In this document: piece after piece, positions 17,591 through 26,913 of the stretch
Position numbering within the stretch: position 1 is the stretch's first letter
Layout: each line of letters opens with the position of its first letter
Source: Neptunitalea lumnitzerae
GTDB lineage: Bacteria > Bacteroidota > Bacteroidia > Flavobacteriales > Flavobacteriaceae
Assembly: GCF_027924185.1 (NCBI RefSeq)
Contig: NZ_BRVO01000003.1
Location: 1 to 64,000 of the forward strand
Direction of reading: 5' to 3'
DNA length: 64,000 nucleotides
Notes under the pieces: generated by a model
What the model was told of the DNA's origin: nothing
What the model saw: only the letters and a program-made list of their open reading frames with translations
Database searches by the model: none
Program-made: the position numbers and the translations under genes

Positions 17591-20128
17591 ATGGCCAAAC
17601 AAAAAAGTAAAAAAGTAAAAAAAGAATCTAAATTTTCTATTCCGCAAATTAAATTAAGTAGACCCTATAAAATTATTATAGGTGTAATGCTTATGATATT
17701 TAGTGTAGCATTATTTATATCCTTTATATCTTTCTTTTTTACTTGGAAACAAGACCAAAGTCAGCTATTTGAATTTACAGACAGAAACGTTCCTACACAA
17801 AATCTACTAAGAAAATTCGGTGCTGCCGTAAGTCATTTTTTTATTTATAATGGCTTTGGTATTGCAGCTTTTGTTTTTAGTTACCTAATTTTTATATCAG
17901 GACTAGCACTGGTGTTTAACTCCAGTAAAAAAGCTTTAGTAAACAAATGGTTTTGGGGATTACTCTCTGCTACATGGTTAGCCATATTATTTGGTTTCTT
18001 TGCTAGCCAAGCTCCTTTATTGGGCGGAAAAATTGGATTTGAAATGAATGACTTTCTTCAAATCTATATTGGTAAAATTGGGGTAACACTTCTCCTATTA
18101 TTTGGACTGATATTTTATTTAGTATTTAAACTAAAACTAACCCCTGAACATTTTGTTTCTTTCTATAACAAAAAGAAAGAGAGCTTTAAAAAAGCTGCCG
18201 ATTTAAATGAAGAAGAAACAACAGAATCAATAACAAACAACAACGATACTACTGATTACTCTATATTAGAAGAAAATGCCAATCCGTTTGAAAACGTAGA
18301 AGAACAACCAAAACGTTCTTCTTTTGAAATGGCTATTGAAAATCAGCAACCGACTATTAATAATTTTTCTACGATATCAAAAGATGACGATGTAGCCATT
18401 GAAAATTCTTTTGAAGTAAAAACTGGTGGTGAAGAAGAAATAGATTTAGAAGAAGAATTAACAATTGAACAAGAACCTGTATTAAAATCATCTTTACAAA
18501 TAGAAAAACCGACAGAAGAGGAAACAGATGATTTAGCTATGGAGGTTGAAAAAGTTCAAGAAGAAAAAGAAGTTAAAGACAACCTTTCTGATAAATTAGT
18601 AAAAGACTTTGGAGAATTTGATCCTAAGCTAGAATTAGGTAATTACAAATTCCCTACCCTAAATCTTTTAGAAGAATACGGTGATGGTGGTGGTATTACC
18701 ATTAACCAAGAAGAGTTAGAAGAAAATAAAAATACCATTGTAAACACGCTAAAGAATTATAAAATTGAAATAGCGCAAATTAAAGCTACCATAGGACCTA
18801 CAGTAACCTTGTATGAAATTGTTCCTGAAGCTGGTATTCGTATTTCAAAAATTAAAAATTTAGAAGACGACATAGCGCTTTCTTTAGCGGCATTAGGTAT
18901 TAGAATTATAGCACCAATTCCTGGTAAAGGTACCATTGGTATAGAAGTGCCTAACAAAAAACCATCTATGGTTTCTATGCGTTCGGTAATTGCTTCGCAA
19001 CGATTCCAAAAAGCAGAAATGGAACTACCTATTGCTTTTGGTAAAAATATTAGTAACGAAACCTTTGTTGTAGACTTGGCCAAGATGCCACACATGCTTA
19101 TGGCAGGTGCTACAGGGCAAGGTAAATCGGTAGGATTAAATGCTATTTTAACTTCATTGCTATACAAAAAGCACCCTGCAGAAGTTAAATTTGTACTAGT
19201 TGACCCTAAAAAGGTAGAGCTTACTATATACAACAAAATTGAAAGACATTATCTGGCGAAACTACCAGATTCTGAAGAGGCTATTATAACAGATAACGGT
19301 AAAGTTATTAATACATTGAACTCACTTTGTATAGAAATGGACAACCGTTATGAATTGCTTAAAAATGCCATGGTTAGAAATATTAAAGAGTATAACCATA
19401 AGTTTAAGCAACGTAAATTAAACCCTAACGACGGTCATAAATTTTTACCATATATAGTATTGGTAGTAGATGAATTTGCCGACCTTATTATGACGGCTGG
19501 TAAAGAAGTAGAAACACCTATTGCACGTTTAGCTCAGCTTGCCCGTGCTATTGGAATTCACTTAATTATTGCTACCCAAAGACCATCGGTAAACGTTATT
19601 ACCGGTATTATTAAAGCTAACTTCCCTGCCAGAGTGGCATTTAGGGTTACCTCTAAAATTGACTCCAGAACTATTTTAGATAGCCCGGGGGCAGACCAGT
19701 TAATTGGTAAGGGAGATATGTTATATACCCAAGGTAATATGCTTACTAGAATTCAGTGTGCCTTTGTAGACACCCCTGAAGTAGATAAAATAGCTGAATA
19801 CATTGGTTCACAAAAGGCTTATCCAGATGCGCACTTATTACCAGAATACGTAGGAGAAGAAGGCGAAGGATCTTCTTTAGATATAGATATTTCTGAAAGA
19901 GATAAATTGTTTAAAGATGCAGCAGAAGTAATTGTAACCGCACAGCAAGGTTCGGCATCATTATTGCAAAGAAAATTGAAATTAGGATATAACCGCGCCG
20001 GTAGACTTATAGATCAATTAGAAGCTGCGGGTATTGTGGGTCCTTTTGAAGGCAGTAAAGCCAGACAAGTTTTGGTACCTGATTTAATTGCCTTAGAAGA
20101 GTTATTAGAAAATGAAAAAAATAATTAA
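17591..20128 (+). CDS. ftsK: DNA translocase FtsK/SpoIIIE
   Basis: An 845-residue septal DNA pump for chromosome segregation and dimer resolution. The first 200 residues hold four membrane helices, followed by an acidic, low-complexity linker (about 205-345) that is short compared with E. coli FtsK. The motor follows: Walker A MAGATGQGKSVGLN near 505, Walker B LVVDEFADL, and ATQRPSVNVITG. The C-terminal gamma winged helix (about 775-845, with QQGSASLLQRKLKLGYNRAGR) reads KOPS/SRS-type DNA sites. The start is ATG 17591. The lolA frame begins within its last codons. The neighbourhood of dgkA, lolA and lptF is an envelope/division operon seen in flavobacteria. Confidence 0.97.
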   Translation: MAKQKSKKVKKESKFSIPQIKLSRPYKIIIGVMLMIFSVALFISFISFFFTWKQDQSQLFEFTDRNVPTQNLLRKFGAAVSHFFIYNGFGIAAFVFSYLIFISGLALVFNSSKKALVNKWFWGLLSATWLAILFGFFASQAPLLGGKIGFEMNDFLQIYIGKIGVTLLLLFGLIFYLVFKLKLTPEHFVSFYNKKKESFKKAADLNEEETTESITNNNDTTDYSILEENANPFENVEEQPKRSSFEMAIENQQPTINNFSTISKDDDVAIENSFEVKTGGEEEIDLEEELTIEQEPVLKSSLQIEKPTEEETDDLAMEVEKVQEEKEVKDNLSDKLVKDFGEFDPKLELGNYKFPTLNLLEEYGDGGGITINQEELEENKNTIVNTLKNYKIEIAQIKATIGPTVTLYEIVPEAGIRISKIKNLEDDIALSLAALGIRIIAPIPGKGTIGIEVPNKKPSMVSMRSVIASQRFQKAEMELPIAFGKNISNETFVVDLAKMPHMLMAGATGQGKSVGLNAILTSLLYKKHPAEVKFVLVDPKKVELTIYNKIERHYLAKLPDSEEAIITDNGKVINTLNSLCIEMDNRYELLKNAMVRNIKEYNHKFKQRKLNPNDGHKFLPYIVLVVDEFADLIMTAGKEVETPIARLAQLARAIGIHLIIATQRPSVNVITGIIKANFPARVAFRVTSKIDSRTILDSPGADQLIGKGDMLYTQGNMLTRIQCAFVDTPEVDKIAEYIGSQKAYPDAHLLPEYVGEEGEGSSLDIDISERDKLFKDAAEVIVTAQQGSASLLQRKLKLGYNRAGRLIDQLEAAGIVGPFEGSKARQVLVPDLIALEELLENEKNN

Positions 20129-20138
20129 AAAATTAAAC

Positions 20139-20786
20139 ATGAAGAAATTTGCTATAACAGCATTGATGGTATGTATAGGAATAAACTCTTTAGTAGCACA
20201 AAGCTCATCTAAAGCAAAAACTTTGTTAGATGAAGTATATACCAAAGTTAAAAGCTATAACAATTTATACATTGACTTTAAGTTTGAGTTAGACAATAAA
20301 ACAGAAGGTATTCACCAAGAAACTAAAGGAAATGTAACCATTGACGGAGATAAGTATGTATTAAATTATTTAGGGGCTACCAAAATTTTTGATGGTCATA
20401 AAATATACACTATCATTCCTGACAACGAAGAAGTTACCATTGAAAATAAAGGAGCCGATGACGAAGGTACCATTACACCTTCTAAAATGCTAACCTTCTA
20501 CAAAGATGGCTATAACTACAAATGGAAAGAATCTAAAAACATAAAAGGTAGAGAAATTCAGTTTATTGAATTAGTACCTATTTCTGCAAATGCAGAAGTT
20601 ACTAACTTACTTTTAGGTATTGACACCCAAACAAAACACATTTATAGTTTGGTAGAAAATGGCAAAAATGGTACCGCTACAACTATTACGGTGAATACCA
20701 TGAAAACGAACCAGCCATTACCTAAAAACACATTTGTTTTTAACAAAGACAAATACAAAAAGTTAGGATATTATATTAGTGAATAA
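20139..20786 (+). CDS. lolA: Outer-membrane lipoprotein carrier protein LolA
   Basis: A 215-residue periplasmic chaperone that carries lipoproteins from the inner to the outer membrane. I use ATG 20139, giving the signal peptide MKKFAITALMVCIGINSLVA; an in-frame ATG at 20112 lies inside ftsK and adds 9 lysine-rich residues. The mature part shows the LolA pattern: a helix with AKTLLDEVYTKVKSYNNL, the beta half-barrel DFKFELDNKTEG, and GNVTIDGDKYVLN. It sits between ftsK and an LptF/G permease, all envelope biogenesis. No LolB gene is nearby, as expected in Bacteroidota. Confidence 0.9.
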   Translation: MKKFAITALMVCIGINSLVAQSSSKAKTLLDEVYTKVKSYNNLYIDFKFELDNKTEGIHQETKGNVTIDGDKYVLNYLGATKIFDGHKIYTIIPDNEEVTIENKGADDEGTITPSKMLTFYKDGYNYKWKESKNIKGREIQFIELVPISANAEVTNLLLGIDTQTKHIYSLVENGKNGTATTITVNTMKTNQPLPKNTFVFNKDKYKKLGYYISE

Positions 20787-20833
20787 GCACTTGTAAAATT
20801 TGTTTCTATTATAAGAAACAATGAACCTTTAGA

Positions 20834-22306
20834 ATGAAAATATTAGACCGCTATATATTAAAACGTTTTTTAACTAATTTTCTTAGTGCCTACATCATCT
20901 TAACTATTATTTTCATCTTCCAGTTTATTTGGATGATTATAGATGATTTAGCAGGAAAAGGGTTAGACCTTTTAATTATTTCTAAATTTATTTTATACAA
21001 CATACCTGGGTTAACACCACTGGTTTTGCCGTTAACGGTTTTATTAGCATCGCTGTTAACATTTGGCTCATTAGCCGAAAACTATGAGTTTGCCGCCATG
21101 AAATCTACAGGGTTTTCTCTTATTAGAGCTATGAAATCTTTAATTGGTTTCATGATTTTATTAAGCATTGCTACCTTTTTTATAAACAACAATGTTATAC
21201 CAGCGGCAGAGCTTACCAACGTTAACCTTAAGAATAATATTAAAAAAGCAAAACCTGCCTTAGCCATTACCACTGGAGCTTTTAACAATTTAGAATCTTT
21301 GAATTTAAAAGTGGATGAAAAATACGGAGAAAACGACCGTTTTCTTAAAAACGTAGTAATTCACAAAAATTCTAAAGACAAAAAAAACCATACGGTAATT
21401 AAAGCCAAAGAAGGTGAATTATTTAGTAGCGAGGAGTCTAATATTCTTCAGTTAATACTAAAAGATGGTAATTATTACGAAGACATTGTATCTAAAGACC
21501 CGAAGAAAAGAGATAATTTTCCACATGCGAAAGCTAAGTTTGAAAAATATATTATTAATGTAGACGTATCTGGGTTTGATAATGAAGATCTTGACCAGAT
21601 AAAAATTGAGAATACCTTTAAAATGATGAATGTAACGGAGCTAAATTATGCCATCGATTCATTTAAAAATGGGTATTTAAACAATATGCATTCTTTTGGT
21701 GACAACTTGTATCGCCGTTCTGGATTTACAGAAATATATAATGCCAAACCCGAAGAAAATAAAAAGGATACAACTGTTACTGCAGCTACCAAGGCGGGTA
21801 TTATAGCCTCTGACGAATTGATCAATTTAATATCTGCAAACAAGAAAAAACAAGTACTTGATATTGCTGTAAACGGTGTATCAAACAAATACAATACATT
21901 GAAAAGTAAAAAAGGTGATTTCTTTTTCAGAAAAAAATTTTTGAATAAACATATCATCACCTATCAAAAGAAGTTTTCATTATCCGTTGCCTGCTTAGTA
22001 TTATTCTTTATTGGTGCTCCATTGGGTGCTATTATTAGAAAAGGAGGACTAGGATTGCCTATTATTATCTCTATGGTAATTTTCTTAGCATATCACTTTT
22101 TAGGTATGTTCTTAGAAAACTTCTCTGAAGATGGTTCGGTAAGTCCAACTATGGCAGCTTGGTTACCTACCATTATAATGCTACCATTTGGTATTTACCT
22201 TACCGATAGAGCTTCTAAAGACCGACCTGTTGCAGAATTGTATAAGTATTTTGCACCTATAGGCGCCTTTTTTAAGAAAATCTATAAAGCTTTAAACGCT
22301 TTATAA
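20834..22306 (+). CDS. LptF/LptG family LPS-export permease
   Basis: A 490-residue inner-membrane permease of the YjgP/YjgQ family. Three membrane helices lie in the first 125 residues, starting with MKILDRYILKRFLTNF, then a large periplasmic jellyroll-type domain, then three more helices near the C-terminus (about 375-470). With LptB and LptC it extracts LPS from the inner membrane. The periplasmic domain is longer than in proteobacterial LptF/G, with an inserted lysine-rich region around 300-340. Whether it takes the F or the G place cannot be told here. It lies 47 bases after lolA and 12 before ribB. Confidence 0.92.
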   Translation: MKILDRYILKRFLTNFLSAYIILTIIFIFQFIWMIIDDLAGKGLDLLIISKFILYNIPGLTPLVLPLTVLLASLLTFGSLAENYEFAAMKSTGFSLIRAMKSLIGFMILLSIATFFINNNVIPAAELTNVNLKNNIKKAKPALAITTGAFNNLESLNLKVDEKYGENDRFLKNVVIHKNSKDKKNHTVIKAKEGELFSSEESNILQLILKDGNYYEDIVSKDPKKRDNFPHAKAKFEKYIINVDVSGFDNEDLDQIKIENTFKMMNVTELNYAIDSFKNGYLNNMHSFGDNLYRRSGFTEIYNAKPEENKKDTTVTAATKAGIIASDELINLISANKKKQVLDIAVNGVSNKYNTLKSKKGDFFFRKKFLNKHIITYQKKFSLSVACLVLFFIGAPLGAIIRKGGLGLPIIISMVIFLAYHFLGMFLENFSEDGSVSPTMAAWLPTIIMLPFGIYLTDRASKDRPVAELYKYFAPIGAFFKKIYKALNAL

Positions 22307-22314
22307 TACCTTTG
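22307..22314 (+). promoter_or_regulatory. Putative -7 element placing ribB on a leaderless mRNA
   Basis: TACCTTTG ends 4 bases before the ribB ATG at 22319. Transcription from it would begin at or next to the start codon. No Shine-Dalgarno sequence precedes the ATG. No clear TTG is seen at -33. Confidence 0.45.
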
Positions 22315-22318
22315 CACT

Positions 22319-23461
22319 ATGAATACGTTAGTAAAAGAAATACAACTTAATACTATTGAAGAAGCCATTGCAGATATTAGAAATGGTAAAGTAGTTATTG
22401 TAGTTGACGATGAAAATAGAGAAAATGAGGGAGACTTTTTAGCAGCTGCTGAAACAGTTACACCTGAAATGATAAACTTCATGGCCACTCATGGTAGAGG
22501 TCTAATCTGTGCCCCACTAACCGAAAGCCGTTGTAAAGAACTTGGCTTACACTCTATGGTAGTAAACAACACAGACCATATGGAAACTGCTTTTACAGTT
22601 TCTGTAGATTTAAGAGGTTATGGAGTAACTACTGGTATATCTGCCGGAGACAGAGCCAAAACAGTTCAGGCTTTAGTAAACCCTGAAATTAAATCGCACG
22701 AATTGGCACGCCCTGGGCATATTTTCCCATTAATTGCAAAAGAAGGTGGTGTACTTAGAAGAACCGGACATACAGAGGCTGCAATAGACTTAGCCAGATT
22801 AGCTGGTTTTGAACCTGCAGGTGTGATCTGTGAAATTATGAACGAGGATGGTTCTATGGCACGTTTACCGCACTTAGTGGAAGTAGCACAGAAATTTGAC
22901 ATTAAGCTTATTTCTATTGAAGATTTAGTTGCCTACAGAATGCAACACGACAGTTTAATAGAAAAACGTGAAGATTTTGATATTACTACCCGATTTGGTG
23001 AGTTTAGATTACGTGCTTATGAACAAACCACCAATCATCAAATTCACATTGCACTTACCAAAGGAAATTGGAAAAAAGGTGATGAAGTATTAGCCAGAAT
23101 TAATTCCACCTTAGTAAATAACGATCTTTTAGGTACGCTTACAAACGATGCTGATGACAAATTGAAAGATATGTTCAATTTGATTAATAAAGAGGGAAAA
23201 GGTGCTATTATTTTTATCAACCAGAACAACCAAAGTGTAAGCATGCTAAGCAGATTGGCTGAGCTAAAAAGTTTACAAGAAAACGGTGAGGTAAAAGCTC
23301 CTAAAATTGTAATGGACGATAAGGACTATGGAATTGGAGCCCAAATTTTACATGACTTAGATATTTCTAAAATACGTTTGATATCTAACTCTACCCCTAA
23401 AACAAACAGAGTTGGTATTTCTGGGTATGGTTTAGACATTGTAGAGTATGTAAACTATTAG
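22319..23461 (+). CDS. ribB: 3,4-dihydroxy-2-butanone-4-phosphate synthase with degenerate GTP cyclohydrolase II domain (RibBX-like)
   Basis: A 380-residue protein for the ribulose-5-phosphate branch of riboflavin synthesis. The N-terminal 200 residues are a full RibB domain: DDENRENEGDFL, ATHGRGLICAPL, and the RRTGHTEAAIDLARLAG segment with catalytic H and E. The C-terminal 165 residues keep the RibA fold (RFGEFRLRAYE, EGKGAIIFI, GIGAQILHDL) but the three zinc-binding cysteines of GTP cyclohydrolase II (CxxxxxxxxxxCxCG) are absent. It therefore should not make the GTP-derived intermediate, and a separate RibA must exist. It resembles the RibBX hybrids described in other bacteria. No FMN riboswitch precedes it. 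Confidence 0.9.
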   Translation: MNTLVKEIQLNTIEEAIADIRNGKVVIVVDDENRENEGDFLAAAETVTPEMINFMATHGRGLICAPLTESRCKELGLHSMVVNNTDHMETAFTVSVDLRGYGVTTGISAGDRAKTVQALVNPEIKSHELARPGHIFPLIAKEGGVLRRTGHTEAAIDLARLAGFEPAGVICEIMNEDGSMARLPHLVEVAQKFDIKLISIEDLVAYRMQHDSLIEKREDFDITTRFGEFRLRAYEQTTNHQIHIALTKGNWKKGDEVLARINSTLVNNDLLGTLTNDADDKLKDMFNLINKEGKGAIIFINQNNQSVSMLSRLAELKSLQENGEVKAPKIVMDDKDYGIGAQILHDLDISKIRLISNSTPKTNRVGISGYGLDIVEYVNY

Positions 23462-23483
23462 AAACAATAGTATTCCACATCAT

Positions 23484-23516
23484 AAAAAATGCTCCTACAA
23501 ATTAGGAGCATTTTTA
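23484..23516. terminator. Bidirectional terminator between ribB and nitroreductase
   Basis: A stem of 13-14 bp (23484-23497 with 23503-23515) around a CAAAT loop, with A-run and T-run flanks. It lies between convergent genes. Confidence 0.88.
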
Positions 23517-23541
23517 TTTAAGTTATTATTTACATTATTGA

Positions 23542-24171
23542 TTACAAATCAATTACCGTATCTGTTACATTTTTTCTAACCTTTTTAAAGTCGGCAAACA
23601 TATCATCTACCGCCCTATACCCTACCGGCATAATTAATACCGATTTCAATTGCTTACTTTTCAAATCGAGCACTTGATCAAACATATCCGTTTTAAAGCC
23701 CTCCATAGGGCAAGCGTCTATTTCTTCTAACGCACATACCGTCATTAAGTTTCCTAAGGCTAAATACGCTTGTTTAGCTGCCCAAACCTCTATCTCTTCT
23801 AACTTTTTACCTCCAAAATCATTCACTAAAAAATTTTGGTACGGTTCCAAAATATCATCTGGCGTGTTTCTAATATCTTTTACCAAGGTAAAATACTCTT
23901 TTATAAAATTATCATCTACATTGGTAGTTATACAAAAAACCAACAGGTGAGAACAATCTCCCACTTGGCTTTGGTTATAGGCGTGCGTTTGCAATTCCTT
24001 TTTTAATTCATCATTACTAATTACAAACAAAGTAACCGGTTGTAATCCGTATGAAGTAGCAGTCAAATTAAAAGCTTCTTTCAGTAAAGTTACTTTATCA
24101 ACCGTCAATTTCTTCTCAGTATCAAATTTTTTAGTAGCATATCTCCAATTCAATTGTTCAATTACGCTCAT
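23542..24171 (-). CDS. NAD(P)H-dependent oxidoreductase, nitroreductase family
   Basis: A 209-residue flavoprotein of the NfsB/NfnB type, reducing nitro compounds or quinones with FMN and NAD(P)H. The N-terminal RYATKKFD, the FMN-contact region SYGLQPVTLFV, and the AKQAYLALGNLMTVCALEE helix with the CPMEGF segment that follows are family features. No signal peptide. The AraC regulator gene ends 36 bases upstream of it in the same direction, so they may be co-transcribed. Physiological substrate unknown. Confidence 0.9.
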   Translation of the reverse strand: MSVIEQLNWRYATKKFDTEKKLTVDKVTLLKEAFNLTATSYGLQPVTLFVISNDELKKELQTHAYNQSQVGDCSHLLVFCITTNVDDNFIKEYFTLVKDIRNTPDDILEPYQNFLVNDFGGKKLEEIEVWAAKQAYLALGNLMTVCALEEIDACPMEGFKTDMFDQVLDLKSKQLKSVLIMPVGYRAVDDMFADFKKVRKNVTDTVIDL

Positions 24172-24206
24172 ACCTGAATATTCTAATTTTTTATTGCAAT
24201 TTTTAT

Positions 24207-25025
24207 TTATGAAGCCACATATATTTCGTTTGCCTTTCTGTATTCAGATGGACGCTTCCCCATCAGTTTCTCAAAAGTATTACTAAACGTAGGCACACTA
24301 GTATATCCAACCTTATTAGCAATCTCGGCAATGGTATACGTATGATCTACCAACAGCTCTAACGACTTAAATATGCGCAACAATGCAAAGTAACGAATAA
24401 ATGGCATGCCTACCTCTTTTTTAAACAAACGATACAATGTTTTTTCTGATACCCCATACCGCTCAGACAACGCTGCCAACGTATGTGGCTCATGTACATG
24501 AGTGGTTATGTAATTAATAATTTTGTTCAACCGTTCATCTGACGCTTGTGGCAAATTCAATAATAAAGATTGTGTAGCACATTGCTCTAGCAATGCTTTA
24601 AACGCCATTACTATAACATATTTATTTTTTGTCTTTTTTATAATATCTCCCTTCCAGTCTTTGGTATGTAGCAACATCTCAAAAAGTAAATTATTCACCG
24701 GATAAATACCTTCCTTAAAAAAAAAGTTATGATCTAACGCCTTGATAGGAAAATATAAATTACGCATAATTACCTTTGGAGAACTTGGGTAAATGGCATG
24801 TGGCACATTAGGTGGTATCCACATAAAATGGCGCGCAGGCAAATAATGCGTTTTAGTTTTTGTTTTAATAAAAACCACTCCGCCTTCTGTATAAATAAAT
24901 TGTCCTTTCTTATGTATATGAGATTCAATTAAGATTTCTCCCATTAAATCATGATAACAATATACACTCCCTGGAATTTTATCAACTTCTGTAAGATAAT
25001 ATTTCTTTTGTATGCTTTCACTCAT
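24207..25025 (-). CDS. AraC-family transcriptional regulator
   Basis: A 272-residue regulator. The N-terminal half (about 25-125) is an AraC-type cupin sensing domain (HIHKKGQFIYTEGGVV, FMWIPPNVPHAIYP). The C-terminal 100 residues carry two helix-turn-helix motifs, the first around TLAALSERYGVSEKTLYRLF and the second around IAEIANKVGYTSVPTFSNTF, with the conserved end GKRPSEYRK. It is divergent from the CoA-transferase gene at 25199 with 173 bases between, the usual layout for a regulator and its target. Its inducer is unknown; an organic acid or acyl-CoA-related ligand would fit the context. Confidence 0.9.
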   Translation of the reverse strand: MSESIQKKYYLTEVDKIPGSVYCYHDLMGEILIESHIHKKGQFIYTEGGVVFIKTKTKTHYLPARHFMWIPPNVPHAIYPSSPKVIMRNLYFPIKALDHNFFFKEGIYPVNNLLFEMLLHTKDWKGDIIKKTKNKYVIVMAFKALLEQCATQSLLLNLPQASDERLNKIINYITTHVHEPHTLAALSERYGVSEKTLYRLFKKEVGMPFIRYFALLRIFKSLELLVDHTYTIAEIANKVGYTSVPTFSNTFEKLMGKRPSEYRKANEIYVAS

Positions 25026-25198
25026 GAAAATAAATACGATTGTCCGTTTTGAATAAGTAATTGTCTTTTTTTAATAAAATACGACTTAACATATTTTCTA
25101 ATTTAGATATAAATATAAAACATATCCCTATTAAAATATACATCAAATTAACAAATTATAATTTTTTAGGGTTATAACATATTAAAACCAAACACCAA

Positions 25199-26707
25199 AT
25201 GCATATTAAACGAATACGATATAGTGAATATCATAAGCTTATTACATCCCCTTCTGAAGCAGCCAAACTGATTAATAAAAATGACATATTAGGCGTTAGT
25301 GGATTTACCAAAGCAGGCGATAGTAAAAGTGTTTTACCAGAGATAGCGAAACGTGCGTTATCAGAAGAACTTTCGTTAACCGTGTTAAGCGGTGCTTCTT
25401 TAGGCTACAATACAGACGCCGATTTAGCTAAAAACGGAGCCTTACATAAAAGGTTACCTTTTCAAGCAGACCCTACTCTTAGAAAGGCTATAAATAACCA
25501 TGAAGTACTTTATGTAGACCAACATTTGAGCTACACTGCCGAAATGTTGCAAAATATTTCTGAATACCGAATTGATGTTGCCATTATAGAGGCCGTTAGT
25601 ATTACTGAAGATGGTTATATAGTACCCACAACTTCTGTAGGCAACTCTGCTAGCTTTGCGCAAAACGCTAATAAAATAATTATAGAGGTTAACACCTCTA
25701 TGCCACTAGACTTTCAGGGGATGCACGATGTAAAACTACAGAAAAAGCAACCCCACAGAGAGGTAATAAACATTACCGAAGTAGATGATAGAATTGGCGA
25801 GCCATACATTAAAATAGCGCCAGATAAGGTTATTGCCGTAGTGTACACCAACGTACCCGATTGCCCTGCCGTAATAGCCGCACCTGATGATAAAACCTCA
25901 GCGATCTCTAAGCATATTCTAACGTTTTTAGAAAAAGAAGTAGAAGCTGGTAGATTAACCAACTCGTTATTACCTCTACAAGCTGGTATTGGTAAAATTG
26001 CCAATGCCGTGTTAAGCGGATTTACCAAAAGTAACTTTGACAACCTTACCATGTACTCAGAAGTACTGCAAGACAGCACCTTTGAACTGTTTGATTCTGG
26101 TAAACTAAGCTTTGCCTCTGCCTCTTCTATTACCGTAACGGAAGGATGTTTAAAAAACATGGTTCAGCATTTTGACAAGTATAAAGACAAATTAATTCTG
26201 CGACCTCAAAATATAAGTAATGCCGGAGAGGTAATACGTAGACTGGGAGTTATTGCCATTAATACCGCCATTGAGTTTGATATGTATGGCAATGTAAACT
26301 CTACCCATATTACCGGTACTAAAATGATGAATGGTATTGGAGGCTCTGGAGATTTTGCCAGAAATGCCTACCTCAGCATATTTGTATGCCCATCTATCTC
26401 AAAAGAAAATAAAATATCGCATATAGTGCCTATGGTATCTCATACAGACCATACAGAGCACGATGTAGACATATTAGTAACAGAACAAGGGCTAGCCGAT
26501 ATACGCGGCTTAGCGCCAAGAGAACGTGCGGAAGTAATTATAGAAAATTGTGTGCACCCATTTTACAAAAAGCAATTGTTAGATTATTTTAAAGAAGCCT
26601 CAGCTGCCGGAGGGCAAACGCCACATATCCTAGAAAAGGCGTTTAGCTGGCATACCAATTTAATTGAAAATGGTACCATGAAGTTTCCTGAATTAGTGAA
26701 TCAATAA
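25199..26707 (+). CDS. Acetyl-CoA hydrolase/succinyl-CoA:acetate CoA-transferase family
   Basis: A 502-residue class I CoA-transferase of the Cat1/AarC/Ach1 type. The catalytic glutamate is E288 in MYSEVLQDS, the position used by AarC-type enzymes to form the enzyme-CoA thioester. LQAGIGKIANAVLSG and VTEQGLADIRGLAPRERA are further family motifs. It moves CoA between acetate and succinate or similar acids, linking acetate handling with the TCA cycle; some members hydrolyse acetyl-CoA. Divergent AraC control is probable. No acs or ack gene is near. Specificity within the family cannot be assigned by eye. Confidence 0.9.
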   Translation: MHIKRIRYSEYHKLITSPSEAAKLINKNDILGVSGFTKAGDSKSVLPEIAKRALSEELSLTVLSGASLGYNTDADLAKNGALHKRLPFQADPTLRKAINNHEVLYVDQHLSYTAEMLQNISEYRIDVAIIEAVSITEDGYIVPTTSVGNSASFAQNANKIIIEVNTSMPLDFQGMHDVKLQKKQPHREVINITEVDDRIGEPYIKIAPDKVIAVVYTNVPDCPAVIAAPDDKTSAISKHILTFLEKEVEAGRLTNSLLPLQAGIGKIANAVLSGFTKSNFDNLTMYSEVLQDSTFELFDSGKLSFASASSITVTEGCLKNMVQHFDKYKDKLILRPQNISNAGEVIRRLGVIAINTAIEFDMYGNVNSTHITGTKMMNGIGGSGDFARNAYLSIFVCPSISKENKISHIVPMVSHTDHTEHDVDILVTEQGLADIRGLAPRERAEVIIENCVHPFYKKQLLDYFKEASAAGGQTPHILEKAFSWHTNLIENGTMKFPELVNQ

Positions 26708-26810
26708 TTGTACGAGCATTTTTTTTGCTAGAAAATAGTTCATTTTTAAGTAGTTAGTTTTTAATCTATTTTTTTTTCAAAAAAAGTGTTTCACTATTGA
26801 AAAATCTTTC

Positions 26811-26818
26811 TATATTTG
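26811..26818 (+). promoter_or_regulatory. -7 element of tRNA-Ser copy A
   Basis: TATATTTG lies 10 bases before the tRNA. The 26 bases at 26800-26825 are identical to those before copy B. The -33 region is poorly matched. Confidence 0.65.
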
Positions 26819-26828
26819 CAACCGCAAA

Positions 26829-26913
26829 GGAGAAATGGCAGAGTGGTCGAATGCGGCGGTCTTGAAAACCGTTGAGGGTCACACCTCCGGGGGTTCGAAT
26901 CCCTCTTTCTCCG
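26829..26913 (+). tRNA. tRNA-Ser(UGA), copy A
   Basis: An 85-nt class II tRNA. Acceptor GGAGAAA (26829-26835) pairs with TTTCTCC (26906-26912), with G as discriminator. The anticodon stem GCGGT/ACCGT encloses CTTGAAA with anticodon TGA at 26863-26865. There is a long variable arm and a T-loop GTTCGAAT. CCA is not encoded. It is identical base for base to copy B at 32882. A rho-independent terminator follows at 26941. Its 3' end is the left edge of a 160-bp direct repeat. Confidence 0.97.

Noticed and set aside
18757-19236. Antisense frame inside ftsK
   Set aside because: It lies opposite the conserved motor domain and shows no domain of its own.
22150-22318. FMN riboswitch before ribB
   Set aside because: Only 12 bases separate lptF and ribB and no RFN-type conserved elements are seen.
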